Below are positions 34,732 through 44,068 of a stretch of 64,000 nt of DNA, piece by piece (position 1 is the stretch's first letter; every line of letters starts with the position of its first letter). The notes beneath the pieces are model-generated. The model was given only the letters and a program-made list of their open reading frames with translations, ran no database searches and was not told the DNA's origin. The DNA is from JAHDHW01 sp965220465. GTDB taxonomy: Bacteria; Bacteroidota; Bacteroidia; Chitinophagales; Saprospiraceae. The position numbers and the translations under genes are program-made. Location of the stretch: positions 124,001 to 188,000 of the forward strand of contig CBDCPZ010000024.1 in assembly GCA_965220465.1 (NCBI GenBank). Reading direction: 5' to 3'.

Positions 34732-34784
34732 ATACTTACTAGATGCAACCTGTTTCGGTTTTGGTGTGAAAGGTTTAAAAAAAA

Positions 34785-35174
34785 TTAACTAACTATTCCT
34801 GCGTAAGTTTCAGCGTCCATCATTTCATCAACTTGAGAAGGATCTGTTAATTGTATTTTTACAATCCAACCTTTTCCGTATGGATCTGAATTAACGAGTG
34901 TAGGATTGTCTCCTTCATTTTCATCGATAGCGGGATTGAATTCTAATATTTTTCCAGATACCGGCATAAAAAGCTCAGAGGTTGTCTTAACCGCTTCAAC
35001 AGTTCCAAAAACTTCATTTATTTCAAGTGTTTCGCTAACTGTTTCTATTTCAATATAAACCAGATCACCCAATTCGCTTTGTGCAAAGTCAGTTATACCG
35101 ATGTAAGCATTATTACCTTCTAATCTCAACCACTCGTGTTCTTCTGTATATTTTAGGTTTGAAGGAAATTCCAT
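34785..35174 (-). CDS. gcvH: glycine cleavage system H protein
   Basis: The 129-residue protein has the full H-protein fold: YTEEHEWLRLEGNNAYIGITDFAQSELGDLVYIE, then VEAVKTTSELFMPVSG with the lipoylated Lys, then NPTLVNSDPYGKGWIVKI. It shuttles the aminomethyl group between the P, T and L proteins of the glycine cleavage system; those genes are not in the window. It has a likely promoter of its own at 35225-35256 and leads the gcvH-vanZ-tonB set. Confidence 0.95.
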   Translation of the reverse strand: MEFPSNLKYTEEHEWLRLEGNNAYIGITDFAQSELGDLVYIEIETVSETLEINEVFGTVEAVKTTSELFMPVSGKILEFNPAIDENEGDNPTLVNSDPYGKGWIVKIQLTDPSQVDEMMDAETYAGIVS

Positions 35175-35224
35175 AGGTTGTTTTGTTTGTTTTATTATAA
35201 GAACTAAAATTAATTTCTGCCTGC

Positions 35225-35256
35225 CAAAAATAGATTTTTTTTAAACCTTTATGCAA
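35225..35256 (-). promoter_or_regulatory. promoter of gcvH
   Basis: Read on the - strand, TTG (35256-35254) is followed after about 21 nt by TATTTTTG (35232-35225), a match to TAnnTTTG. The predicted start of transcription lies about 40 nt before the gcvH ATG. It sits downstream of the citrate synthase terminator, which fits an independent transcription unit. Confidence 0.5.
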
Positions 35257-35265
35257 CGTTTTCAT

Positions 35266-35304
35266 AAAAAAACTACCATGACATCAATATCATGGCAGTT
35301 TTTT
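35266..35304 (-). terminator. terminator of citrate synthase gene
   Basis: AAAAAACTACCATGA and TCATGGCAGTTTTTT pair with one mismatch around an 8-nt loop, with A-runs on the left and T-runs on the right, so it can work in both directions. On the - strand it starts 31 nt after the citrate synthase stop. Confidence 0.8.
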
Positions 35305-35334
35305 ATTCTAATATCTATTGTTTTTTTTACAACG

Positions 35335-36657
35335 TTAGTTCACACTCATCTTTTGCTTGGCAAGAAATTCATTAACCCAATCCGTTGTTACAGACTTTGG
35401 CCTTTCTAATGGAAATCCTAATGCTCGTGACCAACAAAGCTGAGATAGTACTCCCAAAGCTCGTGAAACACCAAACAGTACCGTATAAAAACTATATTGC
35501 GTCAATCCGTAATGCACCAATATAGCTCCAGAATGTGCATCAACATTTGGCCATGGGTTTTTCACTTTTCCCAGATCTTTTAATATTGGCGGTATCACTT
35601 CAAAACATTTCCAAACCACGTCAATTACATCTGAATCTTTAATATATTCTTCTGCAAATCTTTTTTGTGCAGTAAACCTTGGATCAGGTTGTCGCAATAC
35701 CGCGTGGCCATATCCGGGAATAACTTGGCCTGAAGCTAAAGTGCTATTTACATAATCAGAAATCTGATCTTTTGTAGGTCTTCTGGTTCCTAAAGTATCC
35801 AACATACGGAATATCCATTTGATCACTTCCTGATTGGCAAGTCCATGTAGTGGTCCTGCAAGAGCACTCATTCCTCCAGCCATTGAAAAGTAGGCATCAC
35901 TTAACGTTGAACCTACAAGATGTGTAGCGTGAGCTGAGGCATTTCCACCTTCATGATCAGCATGAATTGTTAAATATAACCGTAAAAAACTTTTAAAATC
36001 TTTACCTTCCATTCCCAACATGTGTGCAAAATTTGCACCCCAATCCATTGAAATGTCAGGAGTTATATGCCTTGAATTGTGGTAAGTTCGACGGTATATA
36101 TAAGCAGCAACTCTTGGAAGTTTTGCAATGAGGTTCATGGTGTCTTCGTAAGTTGCATCCCAAAACTCACTTTTTCGCAAACCTTCTGCATAACGTTGTG
36201 AAAAAACGCTACCTGTCTGCATAGAAGCGATAGCCGCCGTAAACTGTGTCATCGGATGTGTGTCAGGAGGAAATGAATCCAGCACTTTGTATGTGTGCTC
36301 CGGAATGATTGATCGGCTGATCCATTGGTCAGTCAACCACTTCACTTCCTCACTGGTTGGCACTTCTCCAACAAGCATAAGCCAAAACAATCCCTCTGGC
36401 AAAGGTTCATTGTCTCCTGGTGCTTTTGGAAGTTTTTCTCTCAATTCAGGAATTGAAAAGCCGCGAAAGCGTATCCCGTCATTAGGGTCAAGTTGAGATG
36501 GTTCCCAAATCATACTTTTCACACCGCGCATTCCACCAAACACTTGACTTAACAATACTTCATCAACTTTTACATTTCCATGTTCCTTAAGAACATTTTT
36601 CATTTTTGCTTTAAGTTCAGAAGATTTTTCTTTAAATTTTAGTTTGAGAGGATCCAT
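35335..36657 (-). CDS. gltA: citrate synthase, eukaryote/mitochondrial-type
   Basis: The 440-residue protein condenses oxaloacetate and acetyl-CoA in the TCA cycle. Motifs include FGGMRGVKSMIWEPSQLDP, DGIRFRGFSIPELREKLP, LPEGLFWLMLVGEVPT, HADHEGGNASAH (catalytic His region), GPLHGLANQEV (His), PGYGHAVLRQPDPRF and NPWPNVDAHSGAILVHYGL (catalytic Asp). Length and nearly all of these blocks match mitochondrial citrate synthase from animals and plants rather than the E. coli GltA type. It lacks the N-terminal zinc domain of the Gram-negative enzyme. It is flanked by terminators and stands alone. Confidence 0.93.
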   Translation of the reverse strand: MDPLKLKFKEKSSELKAKMKNVLKEHGNVKVDEVLLSQVFGGMRGVKSMIWEPSQLDPNDGIRFRGFSIPELREKLPKAPGDNEPLPEGLFWLMLVGEVPTSEEVKWLTDQWISRSIIPEHTYKVLDSFPPDTHPMTQFTAAIASMQTGSVFSQRYAEGLRKSEFWDATYEDTMNLIAKLPRVAAYIYRRTYHNSRHITPDISMDWGANFAHMLGMEGKDFKSFLRLYLTIHADHEGGNASAHATHLVGSTLSDAYFSMAGGMSALAGPLHGLANQEVIKWIFRMLDTLGTRRPTKDQISDYVNSTLASGQVIPGYGHAVLRQPDPRFTAQKRFAEEYIKDSDVIDVVWKCFEVIPPILKDLGKVKNPWPNVDAHSGAILVHYGLTQYSFYTVLFGVSRALGVLSQLCWSRALGFPLERPKSVTTDWVNEFLAKQKMSVN

Positions 36658-36817
36658 TGAAAAGTTTTAAAATTTGAATATAAGCTTTCGTTAAATATTT
36701 AACGTAAAAAAAGTGTTTTTGTTGACCTTTTAAGCCATCAAAAGTAGCATTTTTTAATCAATAATTATACATATATTTTGGACAAAATATTTTAGCATTT
36801 TTTATAGCACTTTACCA

Positions 36818-36864
36818 AAAAAATAAAAGCGGCAAAATGAAATACTTCGCCGCTTTTATTTTTT
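36818..36864 (-). terminator. terminator of the small helical protein gene
   Basis: AAAAAATAAAAGCGGC (36818-36833) pairs exactly with GCCGCTTTTATTTTTT (36849-36864) around a 15-nt loop. On the - strand it lies 14 nt after the stop of the gene at 36878-37294 and ends in a long T-run. Confidence 0.85.
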
Positions 36865-36877
36865 ATTTACACAAAAA

Positions 36878-37294
36878 CTAGTTTTTTTCAAAGTCTATCA
36901 ATGCGTCATCAATTTCTTTCGGTGATAAGCCCTGTGCTTTCAATTCTTTTGCTTTTGCAGCTCTTTGAGTTCGAATTTCTGATTGTCGTTGATTATAAAT
37001 CAACATTTGCTCTTCATTTAGTATTCTCCTTAATGAAGCATCCGTGCTTTGCTGGACCGCTTTATATTTATGGCGATATAAGTCTATATCTGTAGTTTCC
37101 AAACTTGCAATTTCAGCAAGATTTCTATATCTACGCTCTTGAATTTCAAGTGCAGTAGTTGCTTGCTGTTCATCAAGATCATACATTTTCACCATTTCAT
37201 CAGCGGACTTTCTTACTTTAGGGTCAACAGATTCTTGTGCAAACATGCTAACTGCTAAAAATAATGAAAGCATACTAAAAAATATTTTTTTCAT
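36878..37294 (-). CDS. small secreted helical protein of unknown function
   Basis: With ATG at 37294 (MKKIFFSMLSLFLAVSMFAQ) the product has 138 residues with a clear signal peptide; an upstream start 36 nt earlier would add a basic stretch. The mature part is entirely helical and charged (VRKSADEMVKMYDLDEQQATTALEIQERRYRNLAEIAS, ILNEEQMLIYNQRQSEIRTQRAAKAKEL). The pattern of helices with 'LnxeQ...y' resembles CpxP/Spy-like or LTXXQ-type periplasmic proteins, but no exact motif is present. It is a monocistronic gene between citrate synthase and a DUF3109 gene. Confidence 0.7.
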   Translation of the reverse strand: MKKIFFSMLSLFLAVSMFAQESVDPKVRKSADEMVKMYDLDEQQATTALEIQERRYRNLAEIASLETTDIDLYRHKYKAVQQSTDASLRRILNEEQMLIYNQRQSEIRTQRAAKAKELKAQGLSPKEIDDALIDFEKN

Positions 37295-37484
37295 TTCTCG
37301 TGTTTTTAAAACTTTAATATAATTTCTCATTTCAGATTAAACGCTAAATTACAATTTTAGCTTGATTTATAAATATTTTTACCTTTGATAGTTTTTAAAA
37401 GGCAAATAAGGTGACAGTTTTTTACCCCTTGCTTTCCTATAAAACGATTCTATAGGATAAATAAATCATAACAAATTGTTAAGA

Positions 37485-38078
37485 ATGATAATCATCAAAG
37501 ATATATTGATTAGTGATGACCTGCTAGAGGAACAATTCATGTGTAATTTAAATGCCTGCAAAGGCGCCTGTTGTTGGGAAGGTGACTGGGGAGCTCCTTT
37601 AGAAGTAGAGGAGATGGAAATTCTAAATGAAATTTATAAAGTCATAAAACCTTATTTAAGCAAAGCCAGCCGAAAAGTAATCAGCGAGAAAGGAAAATAC
37701 ACTTACTATGAAGAGCCTAAAGAATTTGGAACCCCTTTGCTCGAAAATGGTGCCTGTGCATATATGACTCACGACTTGAACGGAATTGCACAATGTGGTA
37801 TCGAAAAAGCGCATAAAGAGGGGGTTATTGATTTTAAAAAACCAATCTCCTGCCATCTTTATCCTGTTCGTTTAACTTCAGAAAAAGAAGTACATTTTGA
37901 AGCGCTAAATTATGACCGATGGGATATTTGCAGCGCTGCCTGTAAAAAAGGTAAGGAAAATCAAATGCCTGTTTACCAATTTGTCAAAGATGCGCTTATT
38001 CGAAAATATGGCCAGGATTTTTATGATGAACTTGAAGCGGCAGCACAATTTGTAAACAACAAAAACCAGTCAGATTAA
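37485..38078 (+). CDS. DUF3109 family cysteine-rich protein
   Basis: The chosen ATG at 37485 gives 198 residues starting MIIIKDILISDDLLEEQFMC; a TTG 9 nt earlier is also open. The protein carries a cysteine-rich pattern: CNLNACKGACCWEGDWGAP near the start, then ENGACAYMT, AQCGIEKAH, ISCHLYPVR, and ICSAACKKG. This distribution is characteristic of the DUF3109/YkgJ-like group thought to bind zinc or an iron-sulfur cluster. The function is unknown. It is a single cytoplasmic gene with a possible -7 box TACCTTTG at 37380-37387, which has no -33 element at the right distance. Confidence 0.85.
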   Translation: MIIIKDILISDDLLEEQFMCNLNACKGACCWEGDWGAPLEVEEMEILNEIYKVIKPYLSKASRKVISEKGKYTYYEEPKEFGTPLLENGACAYMTHDLNGIAQCGIEKAHKEGVIDFKKPISCHLYPVRLTSEKEVHFEALNYDRWDICSAACKKGKENQMPVYQFVKDALIRKYGQDFYDELEAAAQFVNNKNQSD

Positions 38079-38142
38079 ACCGCTGAGTTAGCAATTTCAA
38101 AAACCACTATTTTTATTCTTCGCTTCACAATTGTTGAAAAAT

Positions 38143-38174
38143 TTTGATTTTAAGGATTAAACCTTTTACCTTTG
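38143..38174 (+). promoter_or_regulatory. canonical promoter of the PpiD gene
   Basis: TTTG at 38143-38146 and TACCTTTG at 38167-38174 are 20 nt apart, an exact match to the Bacteroidota consensus. Transcription would start near 38180 and leave a leader of about 155 nt before ATG 38337, long enough for regulation, although no structured element was recognised in it. Confidence 0.7.
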
Positions 38175-38336
38175 CATGGATTTTTGCGAAGGCAATTCAT
38201 TTCAAATCTGTTTTTTGTTAATTTCAATATTTTTTAAATACTTAACAACAAGATAGTCAATACCTTAAGACGCGTTGTGTTATTAATAAAAAATAAAAAT
38301 CAATTTACACTCTAAAAATTAAAACTAGATAAAAGA

Positions 38337-40502
38337 ATGGCTCTGATTGGAAAAATTAGAAATAATAGTTGGTTACTTGTTACATTTATTGGATTAGGTC
38401 TGGCGCTTTTTATAGTAACCAGTATGTTTGTTGGAGACCAGAATCCATTTTTCGATTCTCAATTTACATTAGGAAGCATCGATGGAAACAAAGTAGAATG
38501 GCAGGAGTTCACCAATGCTGAAGATGCGCTGTACAGCAATTCATCAGGCGATTTATATGGCCGCCGCAATGAACTTTGGAACTTTTTTGTAGAAGATGTT
38601 TTGATAAAAAAAGAAGCGGATGCACTTGGACTTAGTGTAAGCGAAGATGAACTTACAGATCTTCAATTTGGAAATAACCTAAGCCCTATCATTACCCAAA
38701 GATTTCAGAACCCTCAAACTCGACAAGTTGACAGGGAGCAGTTATCCCAAATTCGAAACTTAATCGAAAGTGGCGAAATCAATCCTAATTATATGCGCTT
38801 TTGGGATTACCAAAAGAAAGAGATTATTAAGGCTCGCCTGCAAGCAAAACTTAATGCTCTGGTCAGTAAATCGCTTTATACGCCAACATGGATGGTTGAG
38901 CAGGCCGGTGCTGATCGAAATGAAACTGCCGATTTCCACTATGTTTATATCCCTTTTGATGAGATCGACAATAGTGATGTTGAACTTAGTGATGCAGATT
39001 ACAGTGCTTATTTAGCTAATAACAAAGCTAAATATATGCAAGATGAGGAAACAAGAAAAGTTGATTATATCGTTTTTGAAGTAACCGCAACAAAAGATGA
39101 TTCTACAGCTATCAAAGGTAAATTACGTGATTTGATCCCACAATTTGAAAAAGCTCCCAACGACACCATTTTTGTTGAAAACAACTATGGCGAAATTGAT
39201 CCGCGATATTTCACAAAGGAAGATACCAAATCTGCTGATCCTTTGACGAGACAACCAGCCGATCCTTTATCCGAAGAAATGGCTGACACTTTATTTAATG
39301 CTCCAATTGGTGTTGCTGTTGGTCCTTTCGAAAAAGACGGAAAATATGTTATTGTTAAACTTTTGGATCGCCGTGTGATGCCTGACTCAGCTAAGTCTCG
39401 TCACATTTTAATAAATGCAACTTCTCCCGAACAATTTGTCACTGCTGAAAAAACACTGGATAGTCTCAAAGTTTTAATTGAAGCTGGCACGCACCAGTTT
39501 GATTCTTTAGCTATGCAATTCAGCCAGGATCCGGGTAGTGCTCAAAAAGGTGGCTTTTATGATTATGTAGCGCCAAATCAATTTGTTCCTGAATACAGTG
39601 ATTTGATATTTTTTAGTGGTGAAATTGGAAATCTTTACAGCATTCGATCAAGCTACGGAGTGCATCTGATTGAACCGATGGGAAGGAAGTTTAATGATGA
39701 AAACGATAAAAAAGAACGTGTTAAAGTAGCAATAATCAGCCAACCAATTGTTCCTGGAGAAATTACTCAAAAATCAGTCTACAATACTGCACAGGACTTT
39801 ATGGCTAACAACCGAAATATCAGTTCATTTACAACTAGCGCTGCTGAACAAGGATTTACCGTTGAGTTATCCCTCCCATTGAAGGCCAATGATTACTTGG
39901 TTGGAACTTTGGAGCCAGGTAACTCTTCTCGGGATATTGTTCGATGGGCTTTCGGTGGAGGAACTGAAGTTGGCGATGTAGCTCCTGATGTTTATGCATT
40001 TCAGGATCCGGTTGAATTTTATGATGCTAAATACGTTGTGGCAACATTGCGAAGCAAACAACCAGCTGGTGTACCTAAACTTGAAAATATCAAAGAGGAG
40101 ATTGAACCAATGGTTTACAACCTTAAAAAGGCAGAGGTGATTAAAACCAGAATAAACGGAACTGACTTAAATTCAATTGCTACAAGTTTTGAATCAAAAG
40201 TTGATACTGCTTCCAATATTAGTTTCAATACTTCTTATTTGGCCGGTGTTCAAAAAAGTGAACCAAAGGTTATATCTGCTGCTTTCAATCTGGAATCAGG
40301 GCAGGTTTCTCAACCTGTAGTTGGAGAAAATGGGGTTTATGTCGTTAAACTTCTAAGCAAAACTACCCTATCGAATCCAACAAATATTGCTCAATTGCGT
40401 CGGCAAACTTCTAGTGCTGCTCAGGGCCAGGTGCCTCGGCAATTGATACAGGCAATGAAAAAGAATGCAAAGATCAAAGACAATCGGTCAAAGTTTTATT
40501 AA
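38337..40502 (+). CDS. ppiD: PpiD/SurA-like peptidylprolyl isomerase, membrane-anchored
   Basis: The 721-residue protein has an N-terminal membrane anchor (SWLLVTFIGLGLALFIVTSMFVG, about 11-33). A SurA-N-like helical region follows (DEDAL...KKEADALGLSVSEDELTDLQFG). One clear parvulin/PPIC domain spans about 350-460 (SRHILINATSPEQF, FDSLAMQFSQDPGSAQKGGFYDYV, SYGVHLIEPM). A second, degenerate isomerase-like region lies near the C terminus. PpiD-type proteins stand in the inner membrane facing the periplasm and help fold secreted and outer-membrane proteins. It is monocistronic with its own promoter and a strong terminator. Confidence 0.87.
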   Translation: MALIGKIRNNSWLLVTFIGLGLALFIVTSMFVGDQNPFFDSQFTLGSIDGNKVEWQEFTNAEDALYSNSSGDLYGRRNELWNFFVEDVLIKKEADALGLSVSEDELTDLQFGNNLSPIITQRFQNPQTRQVDREQLSQIRNLIESGEINPNYMRFWDYQKKEIIKARLQAKLNALVSKSLYTPTWMVEQAGADRNETADFHYVYIPFDEIDNSDVELSDADYSAYLANNKAKYMQDEETRKVDYIVFEVTATKDDSTAIKGKLRDLIPQFEKAPNDTIFVENNYGEIDPRYFTKEDTKSADPLTRQPADPLSEEMADTLFNAPIGVAVGPFEKDGKYVIVKLLDRRVMPDSAKSRHILINATSPEQFVTAEKTLDSLKVLIEAGTHQFDSLAMQFSQDPGSAQKGGFYDYVAPNQFVPEYSDLIFFSGEIGNLYSIRSSYGVHLIEPMGRKFNDENDKKERVKVAIISQPIVPGEITQKSVYNTAQDFMANNRNISSFTTSAAEQGFTVELSLPLKANDYLVGTLEPGNSSRDIVRWAFGGGTEVGDVAPDVYAFQDPVEFYDAKYVVATLRSKQPAGVPKLENIKEEIEPMVYNLKKAEVIKTRINGTDLNSIATSFESKVDTASNISFNTSYLAGVQKSEPKVISAAFNLESGQVSQPVVGENGVYVVKLLSKTTLSNPTNIAQLRRQTSSAAQGQVPRQLIQAMKKNAKIKDNRSKFY

Positions 40503-40526
40503 TCCGTTTTAAAAATCATACTTGAG

Positions 40527-40572
40527 TTAAACAGACGCAGTATTTTTCCGAAAATATCCTGCGTCTGTTTAA
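40527..40572. terminator. strong bidirectional terminator after ppiD
   Basis: TTAAACAGACGCAG (40527-40540) pairs exactly with CTGCGTCTGTTTAA (40559-40572). The inner parts TATTTT and AAAATA also pair, leaving a very short loop and a 2-nt bulge. The tails are A/T-rich but short. Confidence 0.75.
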
Positions 40573-40745
40573 TTACAAAACTACTCGCTGCTGAGCCTTC
40601 AACTAAGGCTTCAGGTCGCATTAGTATAATTTTACCAATTATTATTGAAACTTCTTTTAACAAAATAAGTTAATAGAAAGGATATCGTCATAAAACTTAT
40701 ATCTATTTTTTTATACATTATTTCAAACTCCAAAATTAAATAAAC

Positions 40746-42098
40746 ATGAATATAGCTGTAGTTGGAACTGGATATGTAGGCCTTGTAACGGGTACCTGCT
40801 TTGCCGAAACAGGAAACAATGTCATCTGTGTTGATATCGACAAAAACAAAGTCGAAAGTTTACGAAATGGTAAAATTCCCATTTTTGAACCAGGTCTCGA
40901 ACTTTTATTTGAGCGAAACACAAAACAGGGCCGTTTAGAATTTACAACAAACCTTGCCAGTGCTGTTGAAAACGCTGAAATCATCTTTTTAGCATTACCA
41001 ACTCCTCCGGGAGAAGATGGATCAGCGGACCTTTCCTATATCCTCGGAGTAGCTGAAGATTTATCAACCATTATCAAAGATTACAAAGTTGTCGTTGATA
41101 AAAGTACAGTTCCTGTTGGAACTGCTGAAAGAGTGCATGCACGATTGGCTAAAAACCTCGATGAAAACTTGTTTGATGTTGTTTCAAACCCTGAATTTTT
41201 AAGAGAAGGTGTGGCGGTTGATGATTTTATGAAACCTGACCGTGTAGTCATTGGAACCAGCTCAGATAAAGCACGAAAAGTCATGAAGCAGCTTTATGAT
41301 CCTTTTGTCCGCCAGGGTAATCCGGTTATTTTCATGGATGAGCGCTCCGCCGAAATGACAAAATATGCAGCAAATTCTTATCTCGCTGCGCGTATTTCTT
41401 TTATGAATGAAATTGCAAACCTATGCGAAAAGGTGGGCGCCAATGTTGATATGGTCCGAAGTGGTATGGGTAGCGATAGCCGTATTGGCAAAAGATTCCT
41501 TTTTCCAGGCGTGGGTTATGGTGGAAGTTGTTTTCCAAAAGATGTTCAGGCTTTGTACAAAACCGCTGGAGAGCATAGTTATGACTTTAAAATCCTCAAT
41601 TCTGTGATGAATGTCAACCAATTGCAGAAAACAGTACTTTCAGCGAAAATCAAAAAGTTTTTTAAAGGTAGCCTTCAAGGCAAAACTGTTGCTGTTTGGG
41701 GATTGGCTTTCAAACCAAATACGGATGATATACGCGAAGCACCAGCATTATACATCATTGACGAATTATTAGAAGCAGGTGCAAAGATTCAGGCCTTTGA
41801 CCCTGAAGCTATGGAAAATGTCGCTGAAATTTACGGAGACCGTATAAAGCTGGTTTCTGATCAGTATAAAGCACTGGAGAATGCCGATGTATTAGCAATC
41901 ATTACTGAATGGAGTATTTTCCGTACGCCAAATTTTGATAAAGTATTTTCTCTGCTTAAGAGCAAAACGATCTTTGATGGCCGTAACCTATATGACCTGG
42001 ATAAAATGGAAGAACTCAATGTCCATTATGAAAGTATCGGTAGAAATGTAATCGGATCACCCACTCCCGTTTTAGAAAACGGTTGGAAAAAAAATTAA
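40746..42098 (+). CDS. ugd: UDP-glucose 6-dehydrogenase
   Basis: The 450-residue enzyme has the N-terminal NAD-binding motif (MNIAVVGTGYVGLVTGTCFAETG), the KSTVPVGTAERV segment and NPEFLREGVAVDDFMKPDRVVIG. The catalytic Cys motif is GVGYGGSCFPKDVQAL, and a C-terminal UDP-binding domain contains WGLAFKPNTDDIREAP. It oxidises UDP-glucose to UDP-glucuronate with two NAD in the cytoplasm. The product feeds capsule, exopolysaccharide or lipopolysaccharide sugars. No glycosyltransferase cluster is adjacent, so its pathway here is open. Confidence 0.94.
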   Translation: MNIAVVGTGYVGLVTGTCFAETGNNVICVDIDKNKVESLRNGKIPIFEPGLELLFERNTKQGRLEFTTNLASAVENAEIIFLALPTPPGEDGSADLSYILGVAEDLSTIIKDYKVVVDKSTVPVGTAERVHARLAKNLDENLFDVVSNPEFLREGVAVDDFMKPDRVVIGTSSDKARKVMKQLYDPFVRQGNPVIFMDERSAEMTKYAANSYLAARISFMNEIANLCEKVGANVDMVRSGMGSDSRIGKRFLFPGVGYGGSCFPKDVQALYKTAGEHSYDFKILNSVMNVNQLQKTVLSAKIKKFFKGSLQGKTVAVWGLAFKPNTDDIREAPALYIIDELLEAGAKIQAFDPEAMENVAEIYGDRIKLVSDQYKALENADVLAIITEWSIFRTPNFDKVFSLLKSKTIFDGRNLYDLDKMEELNVHYESIGRNVIGSPTPVLENGWKKN

Positions 42099-42162
42099 GG
42101 ACACCGATAAAATATAACAAAAAGTGAATTTCTAAATTTTAATGCAATTCATTTTATAGCTT

Positions 42163-42200
42163 AATTAGCCAGTCTGAAATTCAGGCTGGCTAATTTTTTT
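42163..42200 (+). terminator. terminator of ugd
   Basis: AATTAGCCAGTCTGA (42163-42177) pairs with TCAGGCTGGCTAATT (42181-42195) with one mismatch and a 3-nt loop, followed by TTTTT. It lies 65 nt after the ugd stop. Confidence 0.8.
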
Positions 42201-42232
42201 ATCACTAAACTGTCAATGTGAAGTCAAAGTGT

Positions 42233-42240
42233 TAATTTTG
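42233..42240 (+). promoter_or_regulatory. possible -7 box of the YwqK-like lipoprotein gene
   Basis: TAATTTTG fits TAnnTTTG and is about 55 nt before the start codon at 42294. No TTTG is found at the proper distance upstream, so support is weak. Confidence 0.3.
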
Positions 42241-42293
42241 CTCATTGTTAATAATAATCTCTACAAAGATTTATCGTTATTATCCAAAATCTA

Positions 42294-42929
42294 ATGTTTA
42301 TGAGAACATGCTTTTTATTTTGCCTGCTTTTAATCCTTTCCTGCAATAGCAAGCTTGAAAATATTGAGACTAAAGATGAAGATGGCTACCTGATTAAATA
42401 TTCCAGAAAAAAAACAGACTATGCCAAACAAGGGCATTACATGAAATATTACCCTTCAGGTATTTTATACGAAGAGGCTAATTATGTAAATGATACTTTG
42501 AACGGCGAAAGAAAACTGTACTACAAAAGTGGAAAATTAGAAGTTTTAGAAACTTATGATCACGGCAGCTTCACATCACCTTACAAACGATACTTTGAAG
42601 ATGGACAATTGAAACTTGATGGCTTTTATGAAAACAATAAAGCCACAGGTGTTTGGACGAGTTATTATTATAATGGAAAAGTAAAAGAGGTCGTCACTTT
42701 AGTGGAAAATGATGAAAACGGACCTTTTACGGAGTACTACGAAAACGGAAATCTTAAAGCCGAGGGAATTTATAATGGCATCGACACAGATACCGGTTAT
42801 CCTCGTGAGCATGGCCTTTTAAAAATGTACGATGAATCCGGCGAACTGGTTAAAAAAATGGATTGCAACATGGGCCGCTGTAAAACAATCTGGACAAAAG
42901 ATGATGGAGACCTACCTCCAAAAAACTAA
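42294..42929 (+). CDS. YwqK/MORN-variant repeat lipoprotein
   Basis: The 211-residue lipoprotein has a signal with LLLILSCNS. At least five copies of a ~22-residue repeat are present: HYMKYYPSGILYEEANYVND, GERKLYYKSGKLEVLETYDHG, YKRYFEDGQLKLDGFYENN, GVWTSYYYNGKVKEVVTLVEN, GPFTEYYENGNLKAEGIYNG. This is the MORN_2/YwqK-type repeat ('toxin-antitoxin system YwqK family antitoxin' in many annotations, though evidence for that role is thin). It is probably an envelope protein; the function is unknown. porQ follows after 37 nt on the same strand. Confidence 0.8.
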   Translation: MFMRTCFLFCLLLILSCNSKLENIETKDEDGYLIKYSRKKTDYAKQGHYMKYYPSGILYEEANYVNDTLNGERKLYYKSGKLEVLETYDHGSFTSPYKRYFEDGQLKLDGFYENNKATGVWTSYYYNGKVKEVVTLVENDENGPFTEYYENGNLKAEGIYNGIDTDTGYPREHGLLKMYDESGELVKKMDCNMGRCKTIWTKDDGDLPPKN

Positions 42930-42966
42930 AGCGTGATTAGCTAAAACCAACAAACAAAATCGTTGA

Positions 42967-44019
42967 ATGAATAAATTATTACTTACTCTTTTTTGCTGGA
43001 TTTTCACCCTTTCGACATTTGCCCAAGCTCCTATTGGAGGGAAACATGTTTACGAATTTTTGAATCTCCCTCCATCAGCCAGAGTAACCGGACTTGGCGG
43101 CAACCTAATCACTGTAAAAGATGATGACGTCGCTTTGGCACTGCATAATCCATCCGTTTTAAATCCAACGATGGATAACCAATTGTCCTTTAACTTCAAC
43201 ATTTACATGGCTGGCATCAACAATGGCTATGCTTCTTACGGTCGGTACATGAAAAAATGGGATGCTACTTTTCATGGAGGAATACAGTATATCAGTTACG
43301 GTGAATTCGATGCCGCTGACGAATACGGCAATATCACAGGGACTTTTAAAGCCGCTGAGTACGCTTTCGTTGGAGGAGTAGCCAAACAGCTTTATGAAAA
43401 ACTATCCGTTGGTGCAAACCTTAAGTTTATCACTTCGCAATTAGAATCCTACAATTCGATAGGAATGACCGCAGATTTTGGAGCATTTTACCAGGATACA
43501 TCAGGTACCTTTTCGCTTTCTTTGATAATGAAAAATGTAGGCGTTCAATTTACCACTTATGGTGAAAACAGAGAACCCGTCCCCTTTGAAATGCAGGTGG
43601 GCCTATCCAAAAGGTTAAAACACCTTCCATTGCGTTTTTCTGTGATTTATCATCATCTCGAACGATGGAATATTATTTATGACGATCCGAATTCAGAGGA
43701 AGTACCGTCGTTCCTCGGTGGTACAGAGCAACCGACTAGTAACAATAATACTTTTGTTGACAACCTTTTCCGGCACTTAATCTTTAATGCAGAGTTTTTA
43801 TTAGGTAAAAAAGAAAACCTCAGATTGCGTGTGGGTTACAATTATTTTCAGAAAAAAGAATTGTCAATCGATAATTACCGGACTATGGCTGGATTTACTT
43901 TAGGATTTGGATTCAAAGTCAATCGCTTCCGAATTGATTATGGCCACAACTTCTACGCCTACGCCGGAGGGCTCAATCAATTCAGTATTTCTACCAACAT
44001 TAATGAGTTTAAAAGGTAG
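42967..44019 (+). CDS. porQ: type IX secretion system protein PorQ
   Basis: The 350-residue product has a signal peptide (about 1-20, ending FAQ). The diagnostic start of PorQ follows: YEFLNLPPSARVTGLGGNLIT, DDVALALHNPSVLNP and INNGYASYGRYMKKW. A beta-barrel of the OmpP1/PorV type follows (IQYISYGEFDAADEYGNITG, AEYAFVGGVAKQLYEKLSVG, FTLGFGFKVNRFRIDYGHNF). PorQ is an outer-membrane component of the T9SS linked to attachment or export of cargo. Two genes for proteins with T9SS sorting tails directly follow it, which matches the role. Confidence 0.9.
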   Translation: MNKLLLTLFCWIFTLSTFAQAPIGGKHVYEFLNLPPSARVTGLGGNLITVKDDDVALALHNPSVLNPTMDNQLSFNFNIYMAGINNGYASYGRYMKKWDATFHGGIQYISYGEFDAADEYGNITGTFKAAEYAFVGGVAKQLYEKLSVGANLKFITSQLESYNSIGMTADFGAFYQDTSGTFSLSLIMKNVGVQFTTYGENREPVPFEMQVGLSKRLKHLPLRFSVIYHHLERWNIIYDDPNSEEVPSFLGGTEQPTSNNNTFVDNLFRHLIFNAEFLLGKKENLRLRVGYNYFQKKELSIDNYRTMAGFTLGFGFKVNRFRIDYGHNFYAYAGGLNQFSISTNINEFKR

Positions 44020-44068
44020 CTGAGTTTGCTTTTTTGAAGATTCTTTCTAGATTCTGAAAATATGATGT

